A DNA stretch of 41,412 nt from Chloroflexota bacterium (GTDB taxonomy: Bacteria > Chloroflexota > Limnocylindria > Limnocylindrales > CSP1-4), in contig JADGQI010000034.1 in assembly GCA_017881905.1 (NCBI GenBank), forward strand, positions 1 to 41,412. Reading direction: 5' to 3'. The notes under the pieces are model-generated. The model ran no database searches. It was given only the letters and a program-made list of their open reading frames with translations, and was not told the DNA's origin. A program made the position numbers and the translations under genes. Below, in pieces: positions 10,654-19,329 of this stretch; the first letter of the stretch is position 1; the number at the start of each line of letters is the position of its first letter.

Positions 10654-12423
10654 GTGATCGAGCCCCGCTTCCGCTGGAACCTCCCGAAGCGCGCCCGACC
10701 GACCGATGAGCTGATCGCGGCCGCCCTCGAGGCGGGGATCTCGGAGCGCACCGCGCTCCTCCTCGAGTCGCGCGGGGTCAGCGGGACAGCGGAGCTCCAG
10801 GCCTTCCTCGCGCCGAGCGGTCAGGGGCTCCACGACCCCAAGCTCCTCCCCGACGCCGGGCTCCTCGTCGCGCGGCTGGAGCGCGCTCGTTCGGCGGGGG
10901 ACCGGGTGCTGGCGTTCGGAGACTTCGACGCGGACGGCCTGACCGGGCTGGCGATCATGGTCCGGGCGCTGAGGGCGTACGGCCTGGACGTCGAACCGTA
11001 CGTCCCGAGTCGGCTGGACGAGGGGCACGGCCTCAGCCTGAGAGCGGTCGACACCGCCGGATCGACCGGACGGACCCTGATCGTCACCGTCGACACCGGC
11101 TCGACGAGCGTCGACGAGATCGCCGAGGCGGGTCGGCGAGGGATCGACGTCATCGTCACCGACCATCACCGGCTGCCGCCCGAGCTGCCCGCGACCGTCG
11201 CCCTGGTGAACCCCCATCGGGACGACTCGGTCTACCCCGACCCGCGCCTGGCCGGGAGCGGCGTCGCCTTCAAGGTCGCGCAACTGATCCTCACCGACCT
11301 GCCCGCAGCCTCGACGATGCTCGACGACATGGCCGCGCTGGCGACGATCGGCACGGTGGCCGATGTCGCACCGATCGTTGGCGAGAACCGGGCGATCGCG
11401 AAGATCGGGCTCGACCGACTCCGCAGCACGCCGCCCGCGGGCATCGCGGCCCTCCTTGCCGGGGCGGGCGCCGGATCTGGCAGCATGGACCTGGAGACCG
11501 TCGCGTTCGTCATCGCTCCGCGGATCAATGCGGCGGGCCGGATGGGTGACGCGCTCGACGCTGCCCGGCTGCTGCTCACCGACGATCCCGCGGAGGCGAT
11601 CGACCTCGCGGCTCGGCTCCACGTGGCGAACGTCGCCCGGCGCGACCTCACCAAGACCGCCATGGCGGAGGCCCAGGCGGTCCTTGCTGCGGACCCAGGC
11701 GATCCCGCGGCCACGGTGGTGCGTGGGGTGTGGCCGGTCGGGGTCATCGGCCTCGTCGCCGGTCGGCTCGCGGAGGAACGCGGCCGTCCCGCCGTCGTCG
11801 GCACGGAGCTAGACGGCGTGATCAGGGCCTCCTGCCGGAGCGCCGGGGGCGTCGACCTGGGTGCGGCCCTCGCCCAGTGCGCGGACCTGTTCATCCGCCA
11901 CGGCGGTCACCCGGGCGCCGCCGGGTTCGAGCTCCCGGCCGAGCGCTGGGACGTCTTTCGCGAGCGCTTCCTTGCCATCGTCACGAACGCCTCGCCCCCG
12001 TCGTCCGATCCACGCCCCGAGTTGAAGGTGGATCTCGTCGTGCCCGGCTCGGAGGTGGACTACCCGTTCATCCGGGAGCTGCATCGGCTCGATCCGACCG
12101 GACCGGGCAATCCTGATCCGCTCGTCGCCGTCGAGGGCCTCACCGTGACCCGTGTCCGCGCCGCCACCGGCGGCCACTCCCAGCTGACCCTGCGCAAGCG
12201 ACTCGACGTCGTCGACGGGATCGCGTTCGGGCGTTCCGATCTTGCGGAGACCGTGCGCGAGGGTGACCGGCTGGACGTCGTCGCGCGGATCGTCACCCGC
12301 CAGTTCGGGGGCTACGAATCGATCCAGCTCGAGATCCGGGATGTCGCCTCGGCCGGCCACGTCGCCCAGCTCATGCCCGAGGACGCCGATCGTGAGCCGC
12401 TCATGACCGGCGCCACGCGATGA
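10654..12423 (+). CDS. recJ: Single-stranded-DNA-specific exonuclease RecJ
   Basis: A 589-residue RecJ, the 5'-3' single-strand exonuclease used in recombination, mismatch repair and fork repair. The DHH domain has FGDFDADGLTGLAIM, the helper Asp in VTVDTGSTSVDE and the name motif VTDHHRLPPELP. The DHHA1 domain follows, with GVWPVGVIGLVAGRLAEERG and the RecJ-type HGGHPGAAGFELP. A C-terminal OB-like region is present (LTVTRVRAATGGHSQLTLRK). The start is GTG 10654, chosen because the homologous sequence begins immediately and a -10-like box sits 6 nt upstream. The last 4 bp overlap the next gene (ATGA). Confidence 0.96.
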   Translation: MIEPRFRWNLPKRARPTDELIAAALEAGISERTALLLESRGVSGTAELQAFLAPSGQGLHDPKLLPDAGLLVARLERARSAGDRVLAFGDFDADGLTGLAIMVRALRAYGLDVEPYVPSRLDEGHGLSLRAVDTAGSTGRTLIVTVDTGSTSVDEIAEAGRRGIDVIVTDHHRLPPELPATVALVNPHRDDSVYPDPRLAGSGVAFKVAQLILTDLPAASTMLDDMAALATIGTVADVAPIVGENRAIAKIGLDRLRSTPPAGIAALLAGAGAGSGSMDLETVAFVIAPRINAAGRMGDALDAARLLLTDDPAEAIDLAARLHVANVARRDLTKTAMAEAQAVLAADPGDPAATVVRGVWPVGVIGLVAGRLAEERGRPAVVGTELDGVIRASCRSAGGVDLGAALAQCADLFIRHGGHPGAAGFELPAERWDVFRERFLAIVTNASPPSSDPRPELKVDLVVPGSEVDYPFIRELHRLDPTGPGNPDPLVAVEGLTVTRVRAATGGHSQLTLRKRLDVVDGIAFGRSDLAETVREGDRLDVVARIVTRQFGGYESIQLEIRDVASAGHVAQLMPEDADREPLMTGATR

Positions 12424-13694
12424 CGCGTCGCGCGGGTCGCGCCCGCGGAGGTGCGGCGCGTCCCACGTCCGACCCGTACGGGATCGGCCCTGCGGGCTCG
12501 CTCGTGGCTCCGGCGATCGCGGCGGTCGGGTTGGTCGTCATCGCCCTGATCACCCTCGCCCTGTTCACCGGGTCGATCCCCCTGCCGAGTTCCGGCTCGA
12601 ACGGCGGTGGCGGCGGCGGGGGCGGCGGCGGGGGAGGTGGCACCGCCCTCGGTCCCGTGCGGACGCCGGCACCGTCGAATGTCGTCGTCGTCGATCCGCG
12701 GACGAACATCCCCGGGACCCTGGTCTTCGTGAAGCAAGGCAACCTCTGGACCCAGACCGGCAACAAGGCGGTCCAGATCACGACCAGCGGCACGGGTTCG
12801 ATGCCGAGCTGGTCACCGGACGGCCAGTGGATCTACTACATCGAGAACGTCCACGACACTGGGTACTTCCCGGGAGGAGGCAATGCCGCCACCCGCTACT
12901 CGATGGATTATCCGGTGCTCACGCGGATCCATCCCGACGGCAGCGGCGCGCAGAAGCTCCAGAGCGGGCGGTTCCGCAAGGGCCAGTACACCTGGTTCTA
13001 CTGGATCCGGCAGCCACGGGTCTCGCCAGACGGCAATACGGTCGCCCTGGTCTCAGATGGGCCCGACCCGACGAATAGCGACGTCGTCCTCCAGACCTAC
13101 AACGTCAAGAACGACTCGATGAAGCGACTGCCCGTCGGTGAGAACCCGCCTCTCGGTCACCAGGACCCGGCATGGCGCCCCGACGGGAAGACGCTCCTGT
13201 ACGTCAAGAACGGTCGGAACGGCACCGCCGGGGCGCCGACGATCTACCGCTACGACCCGGTGACGAAGAAGTCGAGCCCGCTCAGCGCGCCCGGGTATAT
13301 GCAGCCGTCCTGGTCACCGGACGGTCGCTGGATCGCCGTCACCAAGACGAGCTCGCTCGGGACCGACGTCGCGATCCTCGATGCGAAGACCGGCACGGAG
13401 GTCCTGCGGCTGACCGACGACGGCCGATCGTGGGCTCCGGTTTGGTCGCCGAAGGGCGACTCGATCGTGTACATGAACATCGACGGTCTGATCGTCGACC
13501 TCAAGATGATCGGACTGACCGGGGACGGCCCCACCTGGAAGACCAACCAGATGCCGGACGTGACCCAATACAGCGGCCTGGACGGCGGATCCGGGGCGAG
13601 CTGGTACATCCCGGCGGATCAACTTCCACCGCCTGCGGCGACACCGGCGGGCACCGCGCCCTCGGGGAGCCCCGCCGGCTCGACCGCTCCGTGA
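12420..13694 (+). CDS. Membrane-anchored PD40/TolB-like beta-propeller protein
   Basis: A 424-residue protein. Its short basic N-terminus is followed by one hydrophobic helix (about residues 33-50, AAVGLVVIALITLALF) and a poly-glycine run of about 13 residues. The body contains at least five PD40-type blades built on the SPDG motif: PSWSPDGQWIYYI, PRVSPDGNTVALV, PAWRPDGKTLLYV, PSWSPDGRWIAVT and PVWSPKGDSIVYM. This is the TolB-like propeller architecture. The topology suggests that the propeller is outside the membrane, held by the helix and a glycine/proline spacer. The ligand is unknown. The C-terminus is Pro/Ala/Gly-rich. The gene overlaps recJ (ATGA) and pyrF (GTGA), so it is translationally coupled to unrelated housekeeping genes. 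Confidence 0.85.
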   Translation: MTRRAGRARGGAARPTSDPYGIGPAGSLVAPAIAAVGLVVIALITLALFTGSIPLPSSGSNGGGGGGGGGGGGGTALGPVRTPAPSNVVVVDPRTNIPGTLVFVKQGNLWTQTGNKAVQITTSGTGSMPSWSPDGQWIYYIENVHDTGYFPGGGNAATRYSMDYPVLTRIHPDGSGAQKLQSGRFRKGQYTWFYWIRQPRVSPDGNTVALVSDGPDPTNSDVVLQTYNVKNDSMKRLPVGENPPLGHQDPAWRPDGKTLLYVKNGRNGTAGAPTIYRYDPVTKKSSPLSAPGYMQPSWSPDGRWIAVTKTSSLGTDVAILDAKTGTEVLRLTDDGRSWAPVWSPKGDSIVYMNIDGLIVDLKMIGLTGDGPTWKTNQMPDVTQYSGLDGGSGASWYIPADQLPPPAATPAGTAPSGSPAGSTAP

Positions 13695-14566
13695 CCCTCG
13701 GCTACCTCGAACGGCTCGCCGCGCGGACCGCCAGCACGGGGACCGTGCTGTGCCTCGGGCTCGATCCCGACCCACTGGCGCTGCCCGTGGGATTCGCACG
13801 AGACATCGTCGGGATCGAGGCGTTCTCCAGGTTGCTCATCGAGGCGAGCCTCCCATCGGCGGCCGCGATCAAGCCGAACCTCGCGTTCTTCGAGGCGTTC
13901 GGGCCGGAGGGTATGGCCGCCCTCGAGCGGATCCGGGCCCTGGTCCCGGCCGACGTCCCATTCGTGGCCGACGCCAAGCGCGGGGACATCGGCTCCACGG
14001 CGGCGCGCCAGGCCGCGGCGCTGTTCGATCGACTCGGCGCCGACGCCATCACGGTCAACCCGTACCTCGGCGGCGAGGCGATCGAACCCCTGCTCGAGCG
14101 TTCGGATCGGTTCGCCTACGTCCTGTGCCGGACGTCGAACCCGGGCGCGAGCGAGCTGCAGGACCTGATCGTCGAGGCCGACGAGGATGGTGCGCCGCGC
14201 GAGCGGCTGTATGAACGCGTCGCACGGAGGGTCGCGGGCTGGGGGCCGGGCGGCACCGTCGGCCTCGTCGTCGGGGCGACCGCGCCGGACGAGATGGCCC
14301 GGATCCGGGCGACGGCTCCCGGGTCGGCGTTCCTGGTCCCGGGGATCGGCGCCCAGGGCGGGGAGATCGACCCGGTGCTTCTCCACGGCCCGGCCAGCGC
14401 GTCTCCGGCCGGTGGCCGCGACGGAGGCGGGCTCCTGGTCAACGTGTCGCGGGGGATCGCGCGCGCCGCGATCGAGGCGCCCGCAGACGGGACGTCGCCC
14501 GACCTGGGCGAGGTCCTCGAGGCGGCCGCTCGCGGATGGGCCGAACGCCTCCCTATGCTAAGGTAG
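13691..14566 (+). CDS. pyrF: Orotidine 5'-phosphate decarboxylase, type 2
   Basis: The 291-residue OMP decarboxylase catalyses the last step of UMP synthesis. The type 2 subfamily is shown by CLGLDPDPLALP, AAIKPNLAFFEAFGPEG, the catalytic FVADAKRGDIGSTA (Lys/Asp charge network), VNPYLGGEAIEPLL, YVLCRTSNPGASELQDL and FLVPGIGAQGG. The ORF track reads into an unrelated upstream frame. The start is GTG 13691, which overlaps the previous stop as GTGA. No other pyrimidine genes are nearby. A -10-like TATGCT for tatA is embedded in the last codons of this gene. Confidence 0.95.
   Translation: MTLGYLERLAARTASTGTVLCLGLDPDPLALPVGFARDIVGIEAFSRLLIEASLPSAAAIKPNLAFFEAFGPEGMAALERIRALVPADVPFVADAKRGDIGSTAARQAAALFDRLGADAITVNPYLGGEAIEPLLERSDRFAYVLCRTSNPGASELQDLIVEADEDGAPRERLYERVARRVAGWGPGGTVGLVVGATAPDEMARIRATAPGSAFLVPGIGAQGGEIDPVLLHGPASASPAGGRDGGGLLVNVSRGIARAAIEAPADGTSPDLGEVLEAAARGWAERLPMLR
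14554..14559 (+). promoter_or_regulatory. -10-like box for tatA inside the end of pyrF
   Basis: TATGCT lies about 54 bp before the tatA ATG, which has its own Shine-Dalgarno (AAGGAG, 14596-14601). A leadered tatA-tatC transcript could start near 14566. This is based on motif and spacing only. Confidence 0.35.
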
Positions 14567-14612
14567 GCCCCGCCGCTGGGCACAACTTGATCGCAAGGAG
14601 CAGCGCACACCG

Positions 14613-15161
14613 ATGCCCATGCCCGGACCGCTCGAGCTCGTCGTCATCCTCGTGATCGCGCTGCTCATCCTCGGCCCGGGTCGGCTTCCGGACGTCGGCG
14701 CAGCCCTCGGCAAGGGCATCCGCGAGTTCCGCAAGGCATCGTCGGACATCCAGGATTCAGTCACCGTCGAGACGACGCCACTGCCGGCCGACCCGGCCGC
14801 GCCGGCACCCCCGGCCGCGCCCGCGCAGCAGGTGGCCGCCCCGCCCGCTGCCGCCCCGACGCAGATCGCCCAAGCCGCCCCGGCCGCGGTCGCGGCCGTC
14901 GCCGCGCCGATCGTGGAAGCCGCGGCTCCGCCTGTCGCTCCGTCGGCTGTCCCCGTCGCGGTGGAGTCCGTCGCACCCGCGCCCGTTCCGGCCGCGCCCG
15001 AGTCGTTCGCGCTTCCGCCGGAGCCGACGGCGCCGCTGATGGCGGCCGCAGCGTCCGAGGTTCCCCCGGCCGCGGTCCCTCCCGCCGCGGTCCCCCCGCC
15101 CGGGAACCCGGTCTCGAACCCGGCGTCGGCCGAGCAGCCCGGCTCCGACGACGCGTCCTGA
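14613..15161 (+). CDS. tatA: Twin-arginine translocase subunit TatA
   Basis: TatA forms the pore of the Tat pathway, which exports folded proteins. The N-terminus has the family pattern: a short outside segment, one helix (GPLELVVILVIALLILGPGRLP), then the amphipathic helix LGKGIREFRKASSDIQDSV. After residue 50 comes a tail of about 130 residues very rich in Ala, Pro and Val, much longer than the 30-50 residue charged tails of typical TatA. An AAGGAG Shine-Dalgarno precedes the ATG. tatC follows 33 bp downstream, and with no separate tatB in the window this looks like a minimal TatAC system. I cannot exclude a TatB-like function for this protein. Confidence 0.93.
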   Translation: MPMPGPLELVVILVIALLILGPGRLPDVGAALGKGIREFRKASSDIQDSVTVETTPLPADPAAPAPPAAPAQQVAAPPAAAPTQIAQAAPAAVAAVAAPIVEAAAPPVAPSAVPVAVESVAPAPVPAAPESFALPPEPTAPLMAAAASEVPPAAVPPAAVPPPGNPVSNPASAEQPGSDDAS

Positions 15162-15194
15162 CCCGCGCCCGCGAGGCCGGACTCGGCGATCGCC

Positions 15195-16043
15195 ATGACC
15201 GAGAACCAGACCTCGGCTGAGGCCGCTCCGGTCGGTCCCAGCGCCGTGGCCATCGCGGCGCCGGTCCCCGTGCCGGCCGGGTCGGCAGCAGGGTCGACGC
15301 CTGCCCCCACGCCTGCCGCCGCGCCGGGGACGCCGGCCGATCCATCCACGATGAGCCTCGTCGACCACCTCGGCGAGCTGCGCGACCGGCTGTTCAAGAT
15401 CATCGCGGCCGTCGCGGTCGGGTCGGTCGTCGGCTACCTGCTGAGCGACCGGGTGATCGTCCTGCTCGAGGCACCGCTCGGGGGGCTCCAGAAGGGGCTG
15501 ATCGTGCTCGGCCCGGGCGATGCGTTCTTCATCGTGATGAAGATCTCGATCGTCATCGGGATCATCCTGGCGATGCCCGTGATCCTCTACCAGCTGTGGG
15601 CCTTCGTCGGACCGGGTCTCACCGCACAGGAGCGACGGACGATCCGGCCGTGGCTGCCGATGGCGATCCTCTTCTTCGCGCTCGGGGTCGTCATCGCCTA
15701 CGTGATCCTGCCGTACGCGGTCGGATTCCTCCTGGGCTTCACCAACGGGACGACGCTCATCGCGTCGCTGGCCGCAGGACCGTACTTCGACTTCGTGACG
15801 ACCCTGTTCCTCGCCTTCGGGCTGGTCATGGAGTTCCCGATCATCCTGTACGCGCTATCGCGGGTGAACATCCTCAGCTCCCAGCGGCTCCGCGCGGCGC
15901 GACGCTACGTGATCCTCGGGATCACGATCTTCGCGACGGTCGTCACGCCGGGCGGAGACTTGGTCAGCCCGTTCGTGCTGGGGGTGACGATGTACATCCT
16001 GTACGAGACCACCACCTGGTTCATCGCCCGGGGCGGCCGCTGA
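15195..16043 (+). CDS. tatC: Twin-arginine translocase subunit TatC
   Basis: TatC is the multispanning receptor that recognises twin-arginine signal peptides. The core begins at MSLVDHLGELRDRLFKII, a near-perfect TatC N-terminal signature (ATG at 15351). Six hydrophobic segments follow, with family residues in MPVILYQLWAFVGPGLTAQERR and FGLVMEFPIILYAL. The ORF opens at ATG 15195, adding about 52 Ala/Pro-rich residues. Either start is possible. I keep the longer one because the upstream frame shows the same biased composition as the tatA tail and has no stop, but the short form would be a standard 230-residue TatC. Confidence 0.95.
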   Translation: MTENQTSAEAAPVGPSAVAIAAPVPVPAGSAAGSTPAPTPAAAPGTPADPSTMSLVDHLGELRDRLFKIIAAVAVGSVVGYLLSDRVIVLLEAPLGGLQKGLIVLGPGDAFFIVMKISIVIGIILAMPVILYQLWAFVGPGLTAQERRTIRPWLPMAILFFALGVVIAYVILPYAVGFLLGFTNGTTLIASLAAGPYFDFVTTLFLAFGLVMEFPIILYALSRVNILSSQRLRAARRYVILGITIFATVVTPGGDLVSPFVLGVTMYILYETTTWFIARGGR

Positions 16044-16100
16044 GCGCGGAGCTGGGCGGCGTCGGACCGGCGCTCGACCGGTCGCCGAGCCGACGCGGCG

Positions 16101-16106
16101 TAGACT
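16101..16106 (+). promoter_or_regulatory. -10-like box before rapZ
   Basis: TAGACT ends 7 nt before the rapZ ATG with no Shine-Dalgarno in between, so a leaderless start is likely. Confidence 0.5.
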
Positions 16107-16113
16107 GGACCCG

Positions 16114-17037
16114 ATGAGCGGTCCCGGTCCCCTCGACCCGTCCGATCCGGCGGCGGCGGCCCGGCCGCCCGCGAACCCGCACGTCGTCATCCTCAGCGGA
16201 CTGTCCGGCGCCGGCAAGACCGCCGCGACGAAGCTCTTCGAGGACCTCGGCTACACGTGCGTCGACAACCTGCCCGGGGAGCTGCTGCCCGAGCTCGCCG
16301 AGCTGGTGTCCGGCGACCGGGAGCGCTTCGACAAGACGGCGATCGTCCTCGACGTCCGGGCCGGTGACGCGGTCCTTGCCCTGGCGGCGATGCGCGGTGC
16401 GCTCGAGGGCCGCGGGATCAAGCCCCAGGTGTTCTTCCTCGAGGCGCGCGACGAGGTCCTCATCCGGCGCTTCTCCGAGACCCGTCATCGGCACCCGCTG
16501 GCTGATCAGCGCGGGATCGCCGCGTCGATCGCCGAGGAACGCCGCCGCCTGGAGCCGATCCGGGACGAAGCCGACGTCGTCCTCGATACGAGCGACCTCG
16601 CCTTGCGCGAGCTGCGCGAACGGGTCTTCACCCATCTGGCCGACTCGCCCGATCCGGATCGCCTCGCGATCCAGCTCATCAGCTTCGGCTTCAAGTACGG
16701 GCTGCCGCTCGAGTCCGACCTCGTGTTCGACGTCCGGTTCATGCAGAACCCGTACTACATCGAGGAGCTCCGGACCTCGTCGGGGCTCACCGAGGCGGTC
16801 CGAACCTTCGTCCTGGAGCAGCCGACCACGGTCCGGTTCATGGCCTACGTCGAGGAGTTCCTGACGTTCATCGTCCCCGCCTACGTCGGGGAAGGGAAGA
16901 CCCGGCTGGCCATCGGGATCGGCTGCACCGGTGGGTTCCACCGCTCGATCGCGATCGCCGAGGAGCTCGCCGCGTGGTTGCGGAACCAGGACCTCGGGAC
17001 CGTGGCCGTCTTCCATCGCGAGCTCGAGCGCGGGTGA
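16114..17037 (+). CDS. rapZ: RNase adapter / nucleotide-binding protein RapZ (YvcJ family)
   Basis: A 307-residue P-loop protein. Walker A is LSGLSGAGKTAATKLFEDLG, followed by the family stretch YTCVDNLPGELLPEL. The C-terminal domain has the RapZ pattern YVGEGKTRLAIGIGCTGGFHRSIAIAEEL, along with FVLEQPTTVRFMAY-type sequence. In E. coli RapZ delivers the GlmZ sRNA to RNase E; in Bacillus the orthologue YvcJ is linked to competence. In Gram-positive-type genomes the gene sits with yvcK and whiA, exactly as here (4 bp to yvcK). Which biochemical role applies in this lineage is not visible from the sequence. Confidence 0.95.
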   Translation: MSGPGPLDPSDPAAAARPPANPHVVILSGLSGAGKTAATKLFEDLGYTCVDNLPGELLPELAELVSGDRERFDKTAIVLDVRAGDAVLALAAMRGALEGRGIKPQVFFLEARDEVLIRRFSETRHRHPLADQRGIAASIAEERRRLEPIRDEADVVLDTSDLALRELRERVFTHLADSPDPDRLAIQLISFGFKYGLPLESDLVFDVRFMQNPYYIEELRTSSGLTEAVRTFVLEQPTTVRFMAYVEEFLTFIVPAYVGEGKTRLAIGIGCTGGFHRSIAIAEELAAWLRNQDLGTVAVFHRELERG

Positions 17038-17041
17038 GCCG

Positions 17042-18415
17042 ATGAGCGAGCCGCGTCGCCGATGGACCGCCGCCCTGGGCCTGCGTCGCTGGCTGACGCC
17101 GGGGATCGGGATCAAGCGCTGGCTGATCGTCGTCTTCCTCGGCGAGCTCGGCCTCGCCTTCGGCCTGGCCTTCGTCCTTCGCCAGGTGTATCGGGATGTG
17201 GAGCTCGGCGAGCCCGCCCAGTCGATCGTGTCGGCCGTGACCCTCCAGTTCCTGCCCTATTGGCTGCGCGCGGTGATCCTCGCCTCGGTCGGGGTCGCGA
17301 TCTTCGCCTTCGCCGCCTGGAAGGTCGTCCGGGTCCTGACCGACCCGTATCGCTCGGACGATGAGGACCGCCCGCTGGTCGAGGTCATCTACCAGAAGCG
17401 CTTCCTCGCCCGCGGCCCGCGGATCGTCGCGCTCGGCGGCGGGACCGGCCTGTCGACGCTCCTGCGCGGGCTCAAGGAGCACACCAGCAACCTCACCGCG
17501 GTCGTGACCGTCGCCGACGACGGCGGCTCGTCGGGCAAGCTTCGCGAGCAGCTCGGCGTCCCGCCGGTCGGCGACATCCGCAACTGCATCGTCGCCCTGG
17601 CCGACGCCGAGCCGCTGATGGGCCGCCTGCTCCAGTACCGCTTCCCGGGCGACGAGGTCCCCGAGAGCCTGGGCGGTCACGCCATCGGCAATCTCCTTAT
17701 CGCCGCGATGACCGCCGTCCAGGACGGCGACTTCGAGGAAGGCGTCCGACAGATGAACCGGGTGCTCGCCGTCCGCGGGCAGGTCGTCCCCGCGTCGTCG
17801 ACGCCGCTCATCCTGCATGCCGCGCTGAGCGACGGGACCGAGGTCGTCGGCCAGTCGCGGATCGCCGCGACGAGCGGGATCGAACGGGTCTGGCTGATGC
17901 CGGAGCGGGTCGACGCATCGTCCGACGCGATCGCCGCGATCGCCGAGGCGGACGTCCTGGTCATCGGTCCCGGCAGCCTGTTCACGAGCGTCCTGCCGGC
18001 GCTCCTGCTGCCCGAGATCCGGGCGGCGGTGCTGGCCTCGGCGGCGCCGCGGATCTATGTCTGCAACGTCGCCACCCAACCCGGCGAGACGAGCGACTTC
18101 GACCTGGCCGATCATGTCGAGGCGCTCGAGCGGCACGTCTCGAGCGGGATCGTCGACATCGTCCTGGCCAACAACCGCACGGAGCCGCGGCGCGCCGAGG
18201 ACGCCCGCGCGGTCGAGGTCCACGACGGCGACGCGATCCGCCTGCGCTGGCCGCCGAACGTCGAGCGCCCGCCGCGCCTGGTCCTGGACGACCTGGTCGA
18301 TCCTGCCGACCCGCGCCATCACGATCCCGTCCGCCTGGCCGCCGCGATCATCCGGATCGCTGAGCGGGATGGCGCCGCCCGCCGGCGTGGCGGGAGCGTC
18401 GCCCGGACCGCGTGA
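17042..18415 (+). CDS. yvcK: YvcK family protein (gluconeogenesis factor) with N-terminal membrane segments
   Basis: A 457-residue protein. The cytosolic core from about residue 125 has the YvcK/CofD-like motifs IVALGGGTGLSTLLRGLK, VTVADDGGSSGKLR, GHAIGNLLIAAM, VIGPGSLFTSVLPALLL and CNVATQPGETSDFDLADHVE. YvcK is needed for growth on gluconeogenic carbon and for envelope homeostasis in Bacillus, where it binds UDP-sugars. The first 110 residues carry two hydrophobic helices (WLIVVFLGELGLAFGLAFVL and WLRAVILASVGVAIFAFAAW), which Bacillus YvcK lacks, so this form is probably membrane-attached. The start ATG 17042 lies 4 bp after rapZ, giving a translationally coupled pair. Confidence 0.95.
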   Translation: MSEPRRRWTAALGLRRWLTPGIGIKRWLIVVFLGELGLAFGLAFVLRQVYRDVELGEPAQSIVSAVTLQFLPYWLRAVILASVGVAIFAFAAWKVVRVLTDPYRSDDEDRPLVEVIYQKRFLARGPRIVALGGGTGLSTLLRGLKEHTSNLTAVVTVADDGGSSGKLREQLGVPPVGDIRNCIVALADAEPLMGRLLQYRFPGDEVPESLGGHAIGNLLIAAMTAVQDGDFEEGVRQMNRVLAVRGQVVPASSTPLILHAALSDGTEVVGQSRIAATSGIERVWLMPERVDASSDAIAAIAEADVLVIGPGSLFTSVLPALLLPEIRAAVLASAAPRIYVCNVATQPGETSDFDLADHVEALERHVSSGIVDIVLANNRTEPRRAEDARAVEVHDGDAIRLRWPPNVERPPRLVLDDLVDPADPRHHDPVRLAAAIIRIAERDGAARRRGGSVARTA

Positions 18416-18485
18416 TCGTCGCCCCGCGTGAACCTTGCCCCGCGCACCACGGGGATGGGTCGGCGATGAGCCGCGACCTGCGCGC

Positions 18486-19322
18486 ATGAGCGGCACGGAT
18501 CGCGATCTGGTCAGTGCCATCCGCGCCGAGCTCGCCTCGATCGTGCCAGGGCGAGCCTGCGATCGCGAGGCGGAGTCCGCCGGCCTGGGGACGGCCCTGG
18601 CCACCCGCGAGGCTGCGGTCGCGCGACTCGCGGTCCGCCTCGGACGCGAGCCGACCGAAGCCGGCCGGTTGCTCACGACGCCGCGCCGGACGAAGCACGT
18701 CCGGGTCGAGGAAGGGGCCGACGGCCCGCCGTTCGATTGGAACCACGCGGCCGACCATTGCCGCCTGGCCTGGCTGCGGGGCCGGTTCCTCGCCCGCGGC
18801 TCGCTCAGCCTCGCCTCGGGTCGTGCCCACCTCGAGTTCGTCGTGGCCCCGGACGAGGCGCCCGTCCTCGCCGGACGCCTCGACGCCCTCGGCATGCCCG
18901 CCTCGTGGCGCCTCCGCCGTGGGCGCGGTGTGGTGACCTGGAAGAGCGCCGATACGATCGGGACGTTCCTCCGCCGCATCGGTGCCGGCTCGGCGATCCT
19001 CGAGCTGGAGAGTCGGCAGGTGGCCCGTGCCCTCCGCGGCGACATCAACCGGGTCATCAATGCCGAGTCGGCCAATCTGCAGCGGGCGGTCGTCGCCTCT
19101 TCCCGGCAGCTCCGGGCGATCGACCTGCTCGAGGCCGATGGCCGGCTGGCCGACCAGCCGTACGTGGTCCGGATCGTCGCGGCAGCGCGTCGCGACACGC
19201 CCGAGGCGACCTTCGCCGAGCTCGCGGCCAGGCTCGAGATCCACCGGTCCACGGTCCAGCGCGCGCTCGAGCGGGTCGAGCGGCTGGCGCAGCGCCCGGT
19301 GGGCGCCGCGGCTCTGGCATGA
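18486..19322 (+). CDS. whiA: WhiA-type DNA-binding protein
   Basis: A 278-residue WhiA: a degenerate LAGLIDADG homing-endonuclease fold plus a C-terminal helix-turn-helix. Recognisable parts are the N-terminal CDREAESAGLGTA region, CRLAWLRGRFLARGSLSLA, the conserved RVINAESANLQRAV (compare RxxNxETANxxK in other WhiA) and a final HTH (FAELAARLEIHRSTVQRALERV). WhiA controls sporulation septation in Streptomyces and affects cell division in Bacillus. The start ATG 18486 matches the family N-terminus better than the upstream TTG used in the ORF track. The gene lies between yvcK and tpiA, as is common in Gram-positive genomes. Confidence 0.93.
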   Translation: MSGTDRDLVSAIRAELASIVPGRACDREAESAGLGTALATREAAVARLAVRLGREPTEAGRLLTTPRRTKHVRVEEGADGPPFDWNHAADHCRLAWLRGRFLARGSLSLASGRAHLEFVVAPDEAPVLAGRLDALGMPASWRLRRGRGVVTWKSADTIGTFLRRIGAGSAILELESRQVARALRGDINRVINAESANLQRAVVASSRQLRAIDLLEADGRLADQPYVVRIVAAARRDTPEATFAELAARLEIHRSTVQRALERVERLAQRPVGAAALA

Positions 19323-19329
19323 TTCGCCG

